From positions 249,501 to 313,500 of the forward strand of contig WPIO01000205.1 of assembly GCA_009760855.2 (NCBI GenBank): a DNA stretch of 64,000 bases. Direction: 5' to 3'. Below the pieces are notes generated by a model, which did not search any database, was not told the DNA's origin, and saw only the letters and a list, made by a program, of their open reading frames with translations. This document shows, piece after piece, positions 20,622-32,912 of the stretch. Source of the DNA: Cristatella mucedo. Taxonomy: Eukaryota; Bryozoa; Phylactolaemata; Cristatellidae. The stretch's first letter is position 1; each line of letters opens with the position of its first letter. Both the position numbers and the translations under genes were made by a program.

Positions 20622-22199
20622 TAAGCAAGTGACGAATGTTTGTACCAGAAGGTGCCACGCGGCGCGATTAGACGGGGGACGGGGAGAGCAACTATAAACC
20701 TTGCCCCCCCCCTATTGCCACGAGGCTCTAAGTCATTACCGATCTGCTGCCTAGCCAATTAAGGCAATAGATACCGTTTAAACTCACCCCTCCAATGAAG
20801 CGGAACGAATTAACCAGCTCAGATGACCTTGTAGGGTCATAGGATCACTGATTGAACAAGTAGTAAGTTTACCCACAATTCAAGTGGGTAGTCATGACGC
20901 TGTGATCGGACAGTGTTTTTAGTTTTTTCCAGCTAAAACTTACGACCTATGAGTGACGCCCCCACGAGGTATCAATCGGTGTCATTCGCGTTTTAGCTAA
21001 ACATATGTTAATAATACACATTATATACGATGTATAATATACATATATATAATTTATGTAACTTATATAATACATAGCATAAACAATAAATAAGCATAGC
21101 TTATTATTCGCGTTTTAGCTAAACGTGTCCGCAGCAGCTTTGAGCGAAGGACAATGACTGCTTAGCCTAGTGCTTGTCACAAAAGTGCCTTTATTTAAGA
21201 GGTCATTATTCGACGAGTAGTTGATTTTCTGCTGCCATTAATAATAATAATAATAATAATAGGAGTGTGGTGATCCTCTAGCAATTTACGATAAGCCACG
21301 TTCTCCACCAAAGTAAGACAATAATGTCGGCAGCCACTAAGCGGGGGAGGGGGAGCTTTTGGCCTGAATTCGCTGAGCTACTCGAGGCTGCAAGTGATGG
21401 CTGCAAAGCCATTTCCTGTCGGTGACGTCACAAAACCCGCAGCGAGAAAAAGCAGTGAGCAGAAGCGTTATGCGTGAAGAGAGTTTCCCATTGCAAAAAC
21501 TCAAACTCTAAAGCGACTTTCGCGTTCTAGGCCTCCGATGCCCAAAACACCAGAAATGTTGTCGGTTTGTCAATTGGTAAGCATGAATACAGCGCCATTT
21601 CCACGACAAACCTGGCGACATGTGTTGGCGAGGTCCACTCCACTAAACGACTCTAGTCCATTTGCTGCGGCTCGACGCGAGTGAGTCTGGCTGTGACCTT
21701 ATGGTTAGAAGATGTCGCAGCTCGAGTAATAATGGTTCCTGTAGGGGAAGCTGGTAGTACTGGTCACGTGGGCTCCCGATCGAATCGCCGCTACTTTCTC
21801 GAAGCGAAGCAGCGAGCCAGTCTTCGTTTAGACGGCTTGGCGAAATCACGTGACCACCGCCGATGCAGGTGTCGGATATCGGATTGGGCCCTGCCCAGCT
21901 ACAAGTGTGGGCCTGAGCGCAGGGGCATAGAGACGTCGACTCGCTAGGGAGGCAAGACTGTAGCGGCCACCCGTCGGGGGGGGGGGGGGCGGGCGGGAGG
22001 GAGACGTCTCCTTTAGCCGTTTCTCATAAGCTCAGCAGGAAGATCAGCTCGCACTGACTACCAAACTTCCGACAGCAAAGGTCTATTCGGGGCTTCCTCG
22101 GTGGACGAGATCTTGGCTCGAAGGGCTTTTTTTAAAAGGCGCCTCCACCGCCTTCGCCGCTTCACCACGGCGTTTCGCTGGGTATGTGGGCGTGTCAAT
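20622..22199. other. Unassigned intergenic sequence
   Basis: AT-rich around 21000-21110, a (TAA)n tract, a poly-G run at 21976-21990. No gene or repeat family recognised. Confidence 0.3.
21238..21262. repeat. (TAA)n tract
   Basis: Eight TAA/ATA triplets in unassigned sequence. Confidence 0.9.
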
Positions 22200-22275
22200 T
22201 GCTGCGTATGTAAAGCGCCTAGAAAGTGATGGAGTTCTCTGAGGGCACTTTATCAAGTTTATTAGTATTATTAAT
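22200..22275 (+). mobile_element. LINE-A tail remnant
   Basis: Tail hairpin only (taaagcgcctagaaagtgat ... gagggcactttatc) plus (TTA)n. Confidence 0.7.
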
Positions 22276-22814
22276 TCATTTTTTTTGATGCGACTAAATT
22301 CGCCTAAATGCAACTGCTGGCCCGAAAGCTCCCGGACGTGGCCTGAGGCTCTCGTCCTCAAACCAGAGTAGTAGCGATTCCGTTTTTTAGACGTGATCGA
22401 AAAAGGCTTCTGGGCGCGGGAAGCCTTGATAGTGTTAATTGTAGGACATCTTTTACTTCGGCGCAAGCTTCGAACTTTCCGAAAACGAGTTTCATCAATG
22501 GTGCTTAGAGGGGTTGACGCACCGTCACCCACTCAAGAGCGGCTCTGGCGTTTGGATTCAGGCTCCTCATCTACAAGATTAGGAGAAAGAGAAGGCGCTT
22601 CGCCACGCTCTCCAGTGTATTGCCCGTGCCCTTTGTGAGGTCAAGGTCAAGTGCAGCAGTCGCTGCTCAGCTATGTGCTTAATTTCTATTGGGTGTAGCT
22701 CCTCAACTCGCCCCTGGGTCTTAGCCAAGGGGTAAGGTGCTCACTCTTAACGACCGGGGTCATTGATTGGACCCCTGCAGTGGTCTATTTTTTATTGTTA
22801 TTGGATAATAATTA
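22276..22814. other. Unassigned, with a SINE-head-like piece
   Basis: 22718-22783 (ggtaaggtgctcactcttaa, then gacccctgcagtgg) resembles a SINE head. The rest is unassigned. Confidence 0.35.
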
Positions 22815-23890
22815 TAATTATAATGCACTTGATAAAGCGCCCTCAGAGAACTCAATCTCTCTCTAAGCGCTTTACATTTGCTACAAAGGAAAATGCAATT
22901 GAATGGTGAGTAATGTCATGCTTGATAAACAAACAAAATGAATAACATGGTTAGGGGTGACATGCACAGGGTCAGCATGCGAATGTGGTTAGTGGCAACA
23001 TGCACAGTGTCAGCACGCGTAAGCACGTGAAGGACGAATCACAGGACCCACTAAATTCTGTCCTAAATAGGTATATTTTTAGGTTCTTTTTAAATGTGGT
23101 CAGGTCAGGGTATGTTCTTACGCAGGTCGGGAGGGAGTTCCAGGCTTTGGGAGCATACGAACTAAATGCACGGTCTCCAAAGGATCTGAGGTTTGTACGA
23201 GGTATTGGTAGACTGTTGGATTTCGAAAAGCAGGTGGTACGATGCTTGGCCTGATGAGGGAGTATATCTGAGAGATAGGCTGGAGCCAAATAATGAAGTG
23301 ATCTAAAAGTGAGCGACAAAATCTTAAAGTCAATCCGTTGCTTGACTGGTAGCCAGTGCAGGTCGGCGAGAAGTAGTGTAATGTGGCAACTGCGACGCTC
23401 GCGACAGACAAGCCTAGCTGCAGAGTTTTGCACCAGCTGCAATCGCCGGATCGCACATGCCGGTAGGCCTGTAAGCAGTGAGTTGCAGAAGTCGAGATGG
23501 GATGTCACGAATGCATGGACCAACTTGGACGTGGTATCCTTATCTAAACAAGCACGAGTTTTAGCAATCTTATGAAGGTGAAAATAGGCGGATTTGACCG
23601 TGGAGCTGATATGGTCGTCTAACGAGAGGTCACTTTGGAATATGACACCTATATTTCGAGCTGATTTAACAGGAGATATGCTGGCAGAGCCAATTTTAAG
23701 CGTCAGCCTTTCCAATTTGGGAATCACACTGGGTTTGCCCATAAATGGTAAGTTAGTTTTCTCATCGTTTAGTTTTAGAAAATTTGCTGCAATCCGTGTG
23801 CGAATGTCATCAATACATGCAGCGAGAGAGTTGAGAGAATTTGAGGTGCTCGAAGGCCGGGAGGAATCAAAGCAAAGGTACAAGAGATTG
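22815..23890 (-). mobile_element. LINE-A copy with a 303-residue open RT/C-terminal frame
   Basis: The minus-strand frame 23883-22972 covers the RT region after motif C (it opens within the YLCFD segment) through the C-terminal thumb and tail (SSYAPKAWNSLPTC). It keeps the Trp that is a stop in the 13.5-kb copy. The 3' tail hairpin lies at 22830-22875 and the (AAT)-like tail at about 22805-22820. The copy is 5'-truncated at about 23885 and abuts a SINE2 fragment. Confidence 0.9.
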
Positions 23891-23965
23891 AACCCAGGAC
23901 CTGGGTCGTGGAGAGCGGTGGTGTAGCCGTAAAGGCTATTCTGCCACTATATTATTGAGGCTGTT
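23890..23965 (+). mobile_element. SINE2 3' fragment
   Basis: The word 'tagccgtaaaggctattctg' followed by 'gaggctgttaatg' matches the SINE2 3' third. It lies between two LINE-A pieces. Confidence 0.55.
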
Positions 23966-24035
23966 AATGTAAAGCGCCAAGAAAGAGATTGAGTTTTCTG
24001 AGTGCACTTTATCAAGTGTGATATTATTATAATTA
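23966..24035 (+). mobile_element. LINE-A tail remnant
   Basis: Tail hairpin (taaagcgccaagaaagagat ... gtgcactttatcaag) followed by AT-rich sequence to about 24115. Confidence 0.7.
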
Positions 24036-24384
24036 AACAGCTTAACTTATTATTGTATTATTATATTATAATAACATAACATAATATTATAATACAGTAT
24101 AATAAAATATAATTATGGGTTCAGCCGAAGAATATAACGAATCCCGAATTTTGGCAGAGCAAGCAGGCAGCTCTCAGCTCGTAGAGACCCAGTTCCACGA
24201 GCTGCGCATGTCCTGTTCCGGTCCAGATAAGAAAAGCTTCCTTCAGGTACTTCCTACAGGTAGCTCAGTATTATAGCCGAAAGCGACGAGACTCGGGAGC
24301 TCAGGATGAATGCTAAGGGCATTCATGCAACAATAACGCAGCGTCACTTGCGACAGCAAACGTCATGAAACGACGCTGCGATAT

Positions 24385-27200
24385 AATGTATCTCCGTCTG
24401 TAACTCCACAAAGCCACAAAGACTACGTGGATGTTATGCAGAAGAGCTTTGTATAGCTCACTCACAGCCTAAGCGGCTTTCGGTACGTATTTGGTAGCCA
24501 ACAGACTTCATCTCACGCAACAAAGAGAAAGTGGGAATCATAGCCGAGTCGGGAGGGCAGTCCAGGTAGTGAGTAGCATGGAAGTAGCAGATCAGGATGA
24601 CTGGAAAGGGTTTGCCACAGTCGGCAGCAGGACATTATATATCCCTGTGAAAGAATGGTGGAGGTGAGTTATACAGTCAAAGACCTGCAGAGCACAAGCT
24701 TCTGCCGCCTACGGTCTTTAAGTGGAGGAGTAGAACAACTAATTTATTGAGGGGACGCGGAGGCTGAAACTGGTGCAGCAGTTCAGCTAGTTTTGAAGGA
24801 GCCACGCAGGGGATGGACGCCTTCAAGGAGAAGCTTCTGCTCTCCGTCATTGTGGTGAGCGAGCGAGCGAGCGATCGAGCAGCGAAATCCCTACCTTCGA
24901 AACGGCTCGCGCTCTCTCTCCTCCCCACGTGGTCGTCGCCGGCTCGAGAACGTCGATGGTGGCTGTCGCGCGGGGTAGGCTGTAGCACCGAGCTCCCCAT
25001 TCCGCTGCAGCTATGCTACAAGGACTGCCGCGCTCGGAGAGCAAAGATGCAGGACCAAGTAGACGAGGCTGTCGCCTCGCTGCGAAAGGCCTGCACAGAG
25101 CCAGCTGGCGAAGACGACATGGACCAAGCCGTACAAATACTATGAAGACAATGAAGACATGGACCAAAGACTTGGACTATGAAGGAGCCGCGCCGCGGCC
25201 TTGGCTTTGTGATTCAGCGTAAGAACTTCGCTCTGTACCCTACTGATCAATCAGAAGCCACTGAAGCTCCTTTAGCAAAGGAGACACGTTGTCGAACCTC
25301 TGGGATTTGTTGACTAGCCTCTCAGCCATAATTGTCGCCAGCTGCATTGTCCTAGTGGCTTTTTTGGTAGCCCAACAAAAATGGATTTGCAAAAATGTAG
25401 CTGAGACAGAACCAGGGAGCTAGTTAAACCTTTTGCAAGCCACCTTAGTAGAAAGTTCCCAATCTTAGATAAGGTTCGGACGTGATGGTTAGCAGTGGAG
25501 GCAGTCCTCTTAATAAAATTCAAAATTTAGTCAGCCATCCAAGACGACATCTACATTCCGAGCACGTGATGACAGCACAGTATGAGTCGCACAACATCAT
25601 CTCCCATTAGAAGATTAGATTAATCGAGCAAAGCCTTCTATTCCGGCCACATGCGTCCGGTGTGTCCTAAGAGTAACAGTTCCGGCCGGCATCCAGGATC
25701 GAATGTCTGTAAGGCAAGCGTTTAGTTTATCAGTCGCTGCAGCAGATTCTGACGGTTTAAACAAAAAATACAACTGAGTATCGTCAGTATAAAAGTGATA
25801 TCCTATTCCATGTGCCTCAATCACTTTTCCCAGAGGTTGAGTATAAATGGAGAACAGCAAGGGACCGAGTGCAGACCCTTGAGTGACTCCAAAGGTGACC
25901 CGTCTCGTATGTGAAACCTGACCCCCACACGACACGGATTGAAGACAATCGGACAAGTATGATGTGAAACACAGCAGTGCTTCGTCTGCCAGAAATATTG
26001 CTGTTCTCCATCATTTAAGTAGGATATTGTAACCAATAGTGTCGAAGGCAGCTGATAAATCCAGCAGCAGCGCTAGGGCAGTGACATACCCGTCGTCATT
26101 GCTGCATAGGATCTCGTTGCGGAGGAGAGCAGTTTCAGTGGAGTAGTGTCATTTGAATCTCGACTGAAATTTTCCTGAAAACTCGTTCTTTTCAATGCAT
26201 TCTACACGCTGCTTAGCGGCTATCTTCACAAGAATCCTTGACAAAACGTCGAAGGGAAACTGGGCAATAGTTTGCAAAGATCTCTGTACTCCTTATCTCA
26301 CCCAGGCTTGTCAAGTGTCGGTCTAACGATGGGCAATTTGAAGGACTTGGATACCACTCTTTTTTGTAGAGAATCTCAGTTATGGCGGGGCTAAGTATTT
26401 TGCAAGTGACGACCACAGAGGCGATGGCTTAGGGTCTTCAGGGGACAATCTTTGTTTGCTAGACTTTATTGAGGTAGCCAGCCACATTGCACGCAGAAAC
26501 CTTTGTGCATCTCCCAAGGAAAGTTGCAGTTGACGACTCAACAACTGCTTTTGTTGGAGGAGGCTTTATAGGAGGCACGAATGTGTGAAACCTTTGCAGT
26601 GGAGAAGGCTGAACAATTGTCTGCCAAGCCGTTAAAATCGGTGGAGTGATAGCTCTTAGATTTCGCAAGCAGATTGTTCACCTCATGTAAATCTGTTTCT
26701 GGTCTGGCTGGCAGGACTTCAGTTTTCTAGTGGTAATGAAGCCCTGGCTTTTTTAAGCTTCCGATTATAGACTTTGAGGTATCTTTGAAATTTGCTAGAT
26801 CATGGTCTGAGCCGAACTTGTTAAAGCGGCGTTCAAGTCTTTGCTTTAATATGCGTGTCTTTTGAAGTTTTTGATAAATTGAAAGGAATCTGTGCGACTC
26901 CGTTAAAGGACAGAATCTGCGGGAGCACGCTCTTTAAAGGCAGACCTAAAGTTCGTGTTCACTTCATCAGCGAGGGTATCGAGGCTGCCGGTCGATTCTG
27001 GGTGCAGATAAAAAAGACCTGTGGCAGCTCCTGAACTCGAGTCCTTCCTGCAGTGCACGTGACTGTGCCAGTCGTTGCTGATGCATGATGCATGGTGCAC
27101 GGTGCATGTTGTATGACGCATGATGCATGATTCATGACCGTGGTGCTGGTGAAGTAGCCGCAGAAACTTTGTGGTAGGAGCCAGCCAAAATACGAATAGC
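24385..27200 (-). mobile_element. LINE-B (second L2/CR1-like family), longest copy, decayed
   Basis: The 3' end (atgtatctccgtctgtaact on the plus strand) is at 24385. Reading minus: linker (DTLADEVNTNFRSAFKERAP near 26950), FSGKFQSRFK (about 26170), ALLLDLSAAFDTIGYN (26030-26090), [16 protein letters not shown] and HFYTDDTQLYFLFKPSES (25956-25740), then the thumb and tail to 24385. Frameshifts and stops are common. Motif C reads YTDD. An extra 377 bp at 24804-25180 is foreign to the element. Confidence 0.82.
24804..25180 (+). other. 377-bp foreign insert within LINE-B, with exon-like reading frames
   Basis: Intact LINE-B copies run straight through this point. Here GAAGGAGCC occurs at both edges (24795-24803 and 25181-25189), like a 9-bp target duplication. 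The insert starts ATGGACGCCTTCAAGG at 24813, reaches a possible donor (GTG/GTGAGCG near 24855), then a possible acceptor (CCGCTGCAG near 25010) and a second frame (KDCRARRAKMQDQVDEAVAS) to TGA at about 25145. No family recognised and no inverted ends seen. Confidence 0.5.
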
Positions 27201-27852
27201 ATTACATTCCTCCCTTATCTCTGCCGTTCTACTATAATCCAATCCTCACCATTCTATTCAGTAAGCACTGATTATAAAACAATAGTGGACCCTAGTTTTA
27301 ATGATGCACGAACCATGCCTATAATTTAATCATACTATATAAAATTTATGAGTCAAGCGTTTTATCTGATTTCAAGAAACATAACCGCATGCCTTCTGCG
27401 CCGGGCTCATATTTCAGACGCGCTTACTCACGATTTTCTCCCTCGCCATCTGCAGAAGTAGCGTGATGGTGATAAAATGGTCAGTAAGCAGACCAATCAG
27501 GCGTTGTCTGACTCATGTGAGAGATTTCGCACAGTAAATAGTTCCCCTGCGATGGAATTAGCTCGTAACCGTTGGTAAAGTTCATAGTGGCGTAGTAATT
27601 TACTTGAAGTTCACGGCCCTTGGTAAAAGCCGTGGCAACGGGAGAAGGTCAGACTAGGAAGAAGTTTAAGTGAAAGAGATTCCACCCATCTACAGAAACC
27701 AGAGAATTATCACAAGAATAGACTTTTAACGTGCTTTAATTATCATGTGACTAGCCATTTAACATGCTGAGTTTGAATTGCCTTTAATGTTTAGCTATCC
27801 AGTCCCATGCACATGCTGCTCAAACTGGACGTTTATTAATATTGATATCCTC

Positions 27853-28150
27853 TGAATTGACCACATTTAAAAAGAACTTAAAAAGGCACCTATTTAGGGC
27901 AGCATTTAGTGGGTCCCCGTGATTCGTCCTCTATGTGCTTATGCATGCTGACACTGTGCATGCTGCCACTAACCACACTTGCACGTTGACCCTGTGCATG
28001 TTATTCCTAACCATGTTACTCAGGTTGTTTATCAAGCATGGTATTACTCACCATTCGATCGCGTTTTCTTTGCAGCAAATGTAAGCACCTAGAGAGAGAT
28101 TGAGTTTTTTTCTGAGGGTTCTTTATCAAGTGTGTTAATATTATTATTAT
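27853..28150 (+). mobile_element. LINE-A 3' end fragment
   Basis: Coding end (TTFKKNLKRHLFRAAFSGSP), then the 3' UTR (gattcgtcctctatgtgctt), tail hairpin at 28080-28130 and (ATT)n. Confidence 0.88.
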
Positions 28151-29394
28151 GATATTATGAGGCAGCTTGATTTGTCTCGAACAATTACATGTAAAGGAGC
28201 TCCCATAGTACGACGCTCGTGCACAGCCAGGTCTTGAGTTGATGAAGAAACTTGAGTTCATGACAAAATGGGTGTCGACTCTTATAACAGCGATATCTTT
28301 TCAAAAGCCAATGAGTCTGTAACAGCTATCGATGGTTGATTGAGCGTCATTTTACCCTGCATGAGCTGGAAAGAGATACATAAACCTAATGAAAAGTAGC
28401 TCGAATTTCAGCTAAATGTCAGACTCGAAAGCTATGAAAGCAAAATTGTGAAAGAATAAACAGCTGTCAACAATACCACAAAAATTATTAAGCTCGCAAG
28501 GAACTATATATCAGGAAAGTTGACGATATGTTAATTTAAGGGCACAAAGCATCGGCAACTTAAGAAAAAGCAAGCGCCTCCAATTCTAGATACGTACGTG
28601 TAGCCATGAAAAAGGTTTAAGAAAGCAGCTAGCAGCAGTTAGCATACTGCAAGTCTGTGCTACTTTTTTTTCTGCGTATCTATGCTGCGAGAAGTCGAGC
28701 AGTCCAATCGCCGAGCCTTATCAAAGTCAAGGTCAAGCGGCGCAGCTATGTTTAGCTAGAATTTACAGAGATTGCCTCTAATCGACTTACTCAGGCAGTC
28801 CCTGGGAAGGTGCGCTAGCTATACAAGAACTCTTAGCTTCTCCGATTGGGTTACCCTGGAGCCAGAAGAAGATGAAGAGATCATTGCGATAACGATGATC
28901 AATGCAATCTGTTCAACTGAGCTAGTAATTTGATCCTACAAAGCCACGAAACGCGATTGTAAAACGCATTGGCACTAGCTTCGAACCAACAGTCGCATAT
29001 CGTCTGGGAAAATAACGGCTGCTTCTTAAAAAGCAGTCTCTTAACTTTAAGTAGACTAAAACGCAGGCTGAATGGTAAACAATTGTGCAGTTATTATCTG
29101 CAGTTTTATAATTCCTGTCCAAAATACTCCAACGAGAGCTCACCTAATCTAAAAAATCTTTAAACATTATTTCGCTTTAGTTGAAACAGAAACCCTCTTT
29201 GTCTTCAACAAGAAATATGGGCCATTGTTAGCGACGAGATCGATCTGAAGTACCTTTTCCACTCGCCTACGTATCATTGGCTGAGTGATAAACTGGATGA
29301 GGTCCTACGTTAGCAAAAGATGTCGGAGTCGATTACCTAAGGAGCCCATACAGTATATTGCACATGTATCATTAATAATATTATTATTACTGCA
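28151..29394. other. Unassigned intergenic sequence
   Basis: AT-rich, no long frames, no repeat family recognised. Confidence 0.3.
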
Positions 29395-29490
29395 CATCGG
29401 GGCTCAATCTTGTTCAGGAAGTTAGTAGCCATCCCATGGTGAATGTCAGTGATGCGGACACTGAGAGAATTAAGTGTGTCACACACAATT
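29395..29490 (-). mobile_element. Decayed LINE-A RT fragment
   Basis: Minus reading NSLSVRITDIHHGMATNFLN matches the LINE-A segment NSLAACIDDIRTRIAANFLK. Confidence 0.65.
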
Positions 29491-29535
29491 AAGTGTGGCA
29501 TTGAAATAATAGCTACAATTGTGTTCGGCAGTGAC

Positions 29536-29686
29536 AACGGCTAGAGAGAGTGGAGAGAGAGAGAGACAGAGAGACAGAGACAGAGAGAGACAGAGACAGA
29601 GAGACAGAGTGACAAAGAGACAGAGAGACAGAGAGACAGACAGACAGACGGAGAGACGGAGAGACGAAGAGACAGAGAGACAGAGA

Positions 29687-29759
<73 letters not shown>

Positions 29760-29868
29760 GGAGATACAGAGAGACTGCGAGACAGAGAGACAGAGAGACA
29801 GAGACACACGGAGAGAGAGAGAGAGAGAGAGAAAGAGGGAGAGAGAGAGAGATAGAGAGAGAAAAAGA
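29536..29868. repeat. Compound (GA)n/(GACA)n purine array
   Basis: GAGACAGA and GA runs, purine-rich on the plus strand for more than 300 bp. Confidence 0.95.
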
Positions 29869-30134
29869 GGAAGGGGGCCGATCACAATTGTGGCTTTTAA
29901 TTCATACGCACAATTAATTCTCCCATTGTCTGCATCGCCGAAATTCATCTTGGAATGAATATTGACTTCATGAAGCTTCATGCCAACACGACCCCATTGT
30001 TAGTTATGAGATAACCTTGTGTCCCCCGAAAGTTGGAACGTGTAGTACTTACGATTGGTTCATCTAAGATCACTCCCGTGACGTCAACCCATAATATAGG
30101 CGCATAATTTTAAAAACGTTTCAGCTAAGAAATA

Positions 30135-30345
30135 TAATAAAATTAGTGTCTGTTTAGATAAAAGAGCGGCAGCCAAACTAGTTCGTGCGTTCGCGAAATC
30201 GGCTCCCGATCATTACAATTATCATTATTTAGCACTTCCTGCCAATGCTTCTTAACGTCTACGACCTGTGAAAAACTCAGCAGCTCATCTAGTCTCTCAT
30301 CAATGGCACAGCTGTCACATTGCACGACCTTTTTCTTTCAGCTTC
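30135..30345 (+). mobile_element. Decayed LINE-A RT fragment
   Basis: Words 'gtctgtttagataaaagagc', 'actagttcgtgcgttcgcga' and 'aaaaactcagcagctcatct' follow the LINE-A C-terminal RT in order. Confidence 0.6.
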
Positions 30346-30716
30346 AGTGGCTTCATCCTATAAAAGCATAGAATCGATTGCAAGATCATCAATCTGGCTT
30401 ATGGGCAGGGGCGGAGCCAGCATTTTCAGATGGGGGCAAAGTCAGAATTTTCCGGTTGAGGCAGGGTACACTGCTTTAGCGCCTTGGGTGCGGCTCGCTT
30501 AACTCGCTCGCACCAGCCTTGACCTACACGACCCCTTACTCTTCCTATGTGCTCTCGCACCACGAGCTCCAGAGAATCTCGTCGTCTCGCCGTCGCTCAA
30601 ACTAAGACATCATTTCGAGGATCGAGCCTTAGGAGCTCATGTACATCGAAAGTCTGGAATTCACATCCGGCTACGGTCACTACGTGCAAATAACCATGAA
30701 ACTTTTAGTACCGAAC

Positions 30717-30855
30717 TGGCTTGGCCCAGTAGTTCTGGTGTTAGCCCCGACCAAGATCTGGCCGAGGTCGTGGGCTCGAGCCCCATGGCTTAGTGTGAAG
30801 CGTCTGAATAGAGGTTAAATTATCTTAGGGCGCTATACAAATAAATGATTATTAT
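30717..30855 (+). mobile_element. SINE1 copy
   Basis: Contains the gaccaagatctggccgaggt word, B box GGCTCGAGCCC, and a tail ending gggcgctatacaaataaatg followed by (ATT)n. Confidence 0.8.
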
Positions 30856-31014
30856 TACTAATATTATTCTCATCTAAAGACGCAACCGTTCTGGTTAACA
30901 TTCCTATCCAACAAACTTGTTTTATAGCTGGTTTTCTGGTATATTTTGGGTGATGCATAAGTCATTGCATGTTATCAACCTGAGGTCCTAAAGACCGGTG
31001 GCCATGAGTATCAT

Positions 31015-31665
31015 GGCTAGATATGTCAGTTGCTTTTTCACACTATTGATCAAGGCATCCTACTTGAACGACTAAGAACGGCGGTCAGTCAGACAAGCAA
31101 GGCTCTTGGTTCAAGGGCAAAACTCTGGGGTCATCTACACATCGTTCTTGTCCGATCGTACTGTCGCGTCTAATTCAACAGACCAGTCGACAGTGGAGTT
31201 TCACGGGGTACTTTCTCGGTCGGTCCATTGCTGCTCTGAATTTATAACAATTTGTTGAGAAAAGTTATTCGGGTTTATGGGATTGGTATTATTTCTATAC
31301 TGACGATACCCAGCTGTATTTATCTTTAAACCGTACGGATCTGTTGCATTGACTGGCGAATTGAATACTTGGCATTCAGACATTCGTTCTTGAGTCTCGG
31401 CCAATTTCCTTCAACTAAACGCCATAAAACCAAAGCCTAAATCATAGGTCACCCCAATCGTGCACCGAGACCTGAAGACTTTCCTCTTCTAAAAGATGAT
31501 GCGGTTGTGCGAGCGTCGCCGCGTGCTCAGAATTTAGCGATTCTAGCGTATAACTGCTAAGTTTGAAAGCTTCACTAAGTAGACCTCTTTTATCGCTAGC
31601 CATCACGTCCGATCTCTTTCGAAGATTAGGGAGTGTCTACCACGCTGGCCTGCAAAAAACTTCTT
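31015..31665 (+). mobile_element. Decayed LINE-B fragment
   Basis: Remnants in order: TIDQGILLERL (31045), SFLSDRTVA (31145), YFYTDDTQLYLSL (31285-31325), SANFLQLNA (31400), and a SKFESFTK-like stretch (31560). No 3' tail remains. Confidence 0.75.
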
Positions 31666-32220
31666 CGGCACGCGAAAGGCATGCAGTAGCAGAGAAAAAG
31701 CCAACAGCTAATGGCGGCAGAGGCTCATTTATGGACTCATTGATCGACAAGTTCATTGTCGGCCAACTAAACCGTCACTGGGTACTGGCCTCTGATCATC
31801 TACACATTTTGACCACCAAGAGAAACTGTTGAGCCGCCATGGTGAATAAACCGATGCTGACAGTCGGCCGGGCAGTGTCTCGTGCCGAGCGACATTCTGC
31901 TATTAACGCCAGATCGAGGCGACTAACTGGATCGAGAAGCTGGAAGGAGTTGAGAGAGCACTGACCGTAGACCCATTCAACGACAGTTGAAGTTTTCTCC
32001 TGATATCGAGTGGTGCTCATGGTGTTTATTTGCTCGCTGGCAACTGGTAGTTTAAGCCTCTGCCGATCATCCAACGAAAATTCGATAATCTTTAATAGTG
32101 AAACCACGTCCCAGCACCATTTGCTTCAGCTGCACTAGCTACTTTTCGACTGGTTGCTGCAGGCACTTACCCTGAAAATTGGCAAGGACCAACAACAGTT
32201 GTCGTCGGTATAACATATTA
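31666..32220. other. Unassigned intergenic sequence
   Basis: Short frames only, nothing recognised. Confidence 0.3.
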
Positions 32221-32244
32221 TACACACGCACACACACACACACA

Positions 32245-32296
<52 letters not shown>

Positions 32297-32302
32297 CATA
32301 TA
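32221..32302. repeat. (CA)n(CGCA)n array
   Basis: CA units, then CGCA tetramers, then CA and a short TA run. Confidence 0.95.
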
Positions 32303-32336
32303 TATGTATTTCCAACACTATGAATAACAATATTAT

Positions 32337-32480
32337 GAGCAGCTCCCTGCCAGTGGACTCGCTTCGCTGGGTCACAGTGGTTCGGTCACAGAAGTCAACG
32401 CGACGCCAACTTATCGCTTGGCGGAAGTGCACCGTCTTTCGGCATGACGGAATTTTTCGCTTTAATTAATAGGGAGAGAT
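32337..32480 (+). repeat. R4 interspersed repeat, copy 3
   Basis: gagcagctccctgc, gtggactcgcttcgctgggt and cgctttaattaatagggaga correspond in order to copy 1. It follows a (CA)n/(TA)n stretch, as copy 1 follows (TA)n. Confidence 0.7.
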
Positions 32481-32771
32481 ATATACATATATATGTAAAT
32501 TATACATATATAACATATACACTGTATAACCCGTATAACGACATAACCTTAAGTGCGCACTTTCATTGTAAACCGCTCATGTCTCAACTTGCTACCTTCT
32601 TCACTGGTCAGCTGCAGTAAGTCCTCATTGCGACCAACCTTAACTTCCTGTATCTCGTCCATGTTTTCCCGAGGTTTGGTGGGATCGAGCAGGATGGTGG
32701 CTCTTAGCAACGATAAGGGGCAGCATTCTGTCTGAGAACCATCAATAGTTGCTCAATGGAATACAATGCAT

Positions 32772-32912
32772 AGAATTATTTGTATAGCGCCCAATGAGAA
32801 CTTAATCTCTATTCAGGCGCTTCACATATGCCTCGGGACTCGAGCCCACGACCTCAGCCAGACCTTGGTCGGGGCGAGCACCTTAATCGCTGGACCAATC
32901 AAGCTCTCCATA
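32772..32912 (-). mobile_element. SINE1 copy
   Basis: The reverse complement reads A-box-like region, B box, 'gaggcatatgtgaagcgcct' and the tail; nearly full length. Confidence 0.85.
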
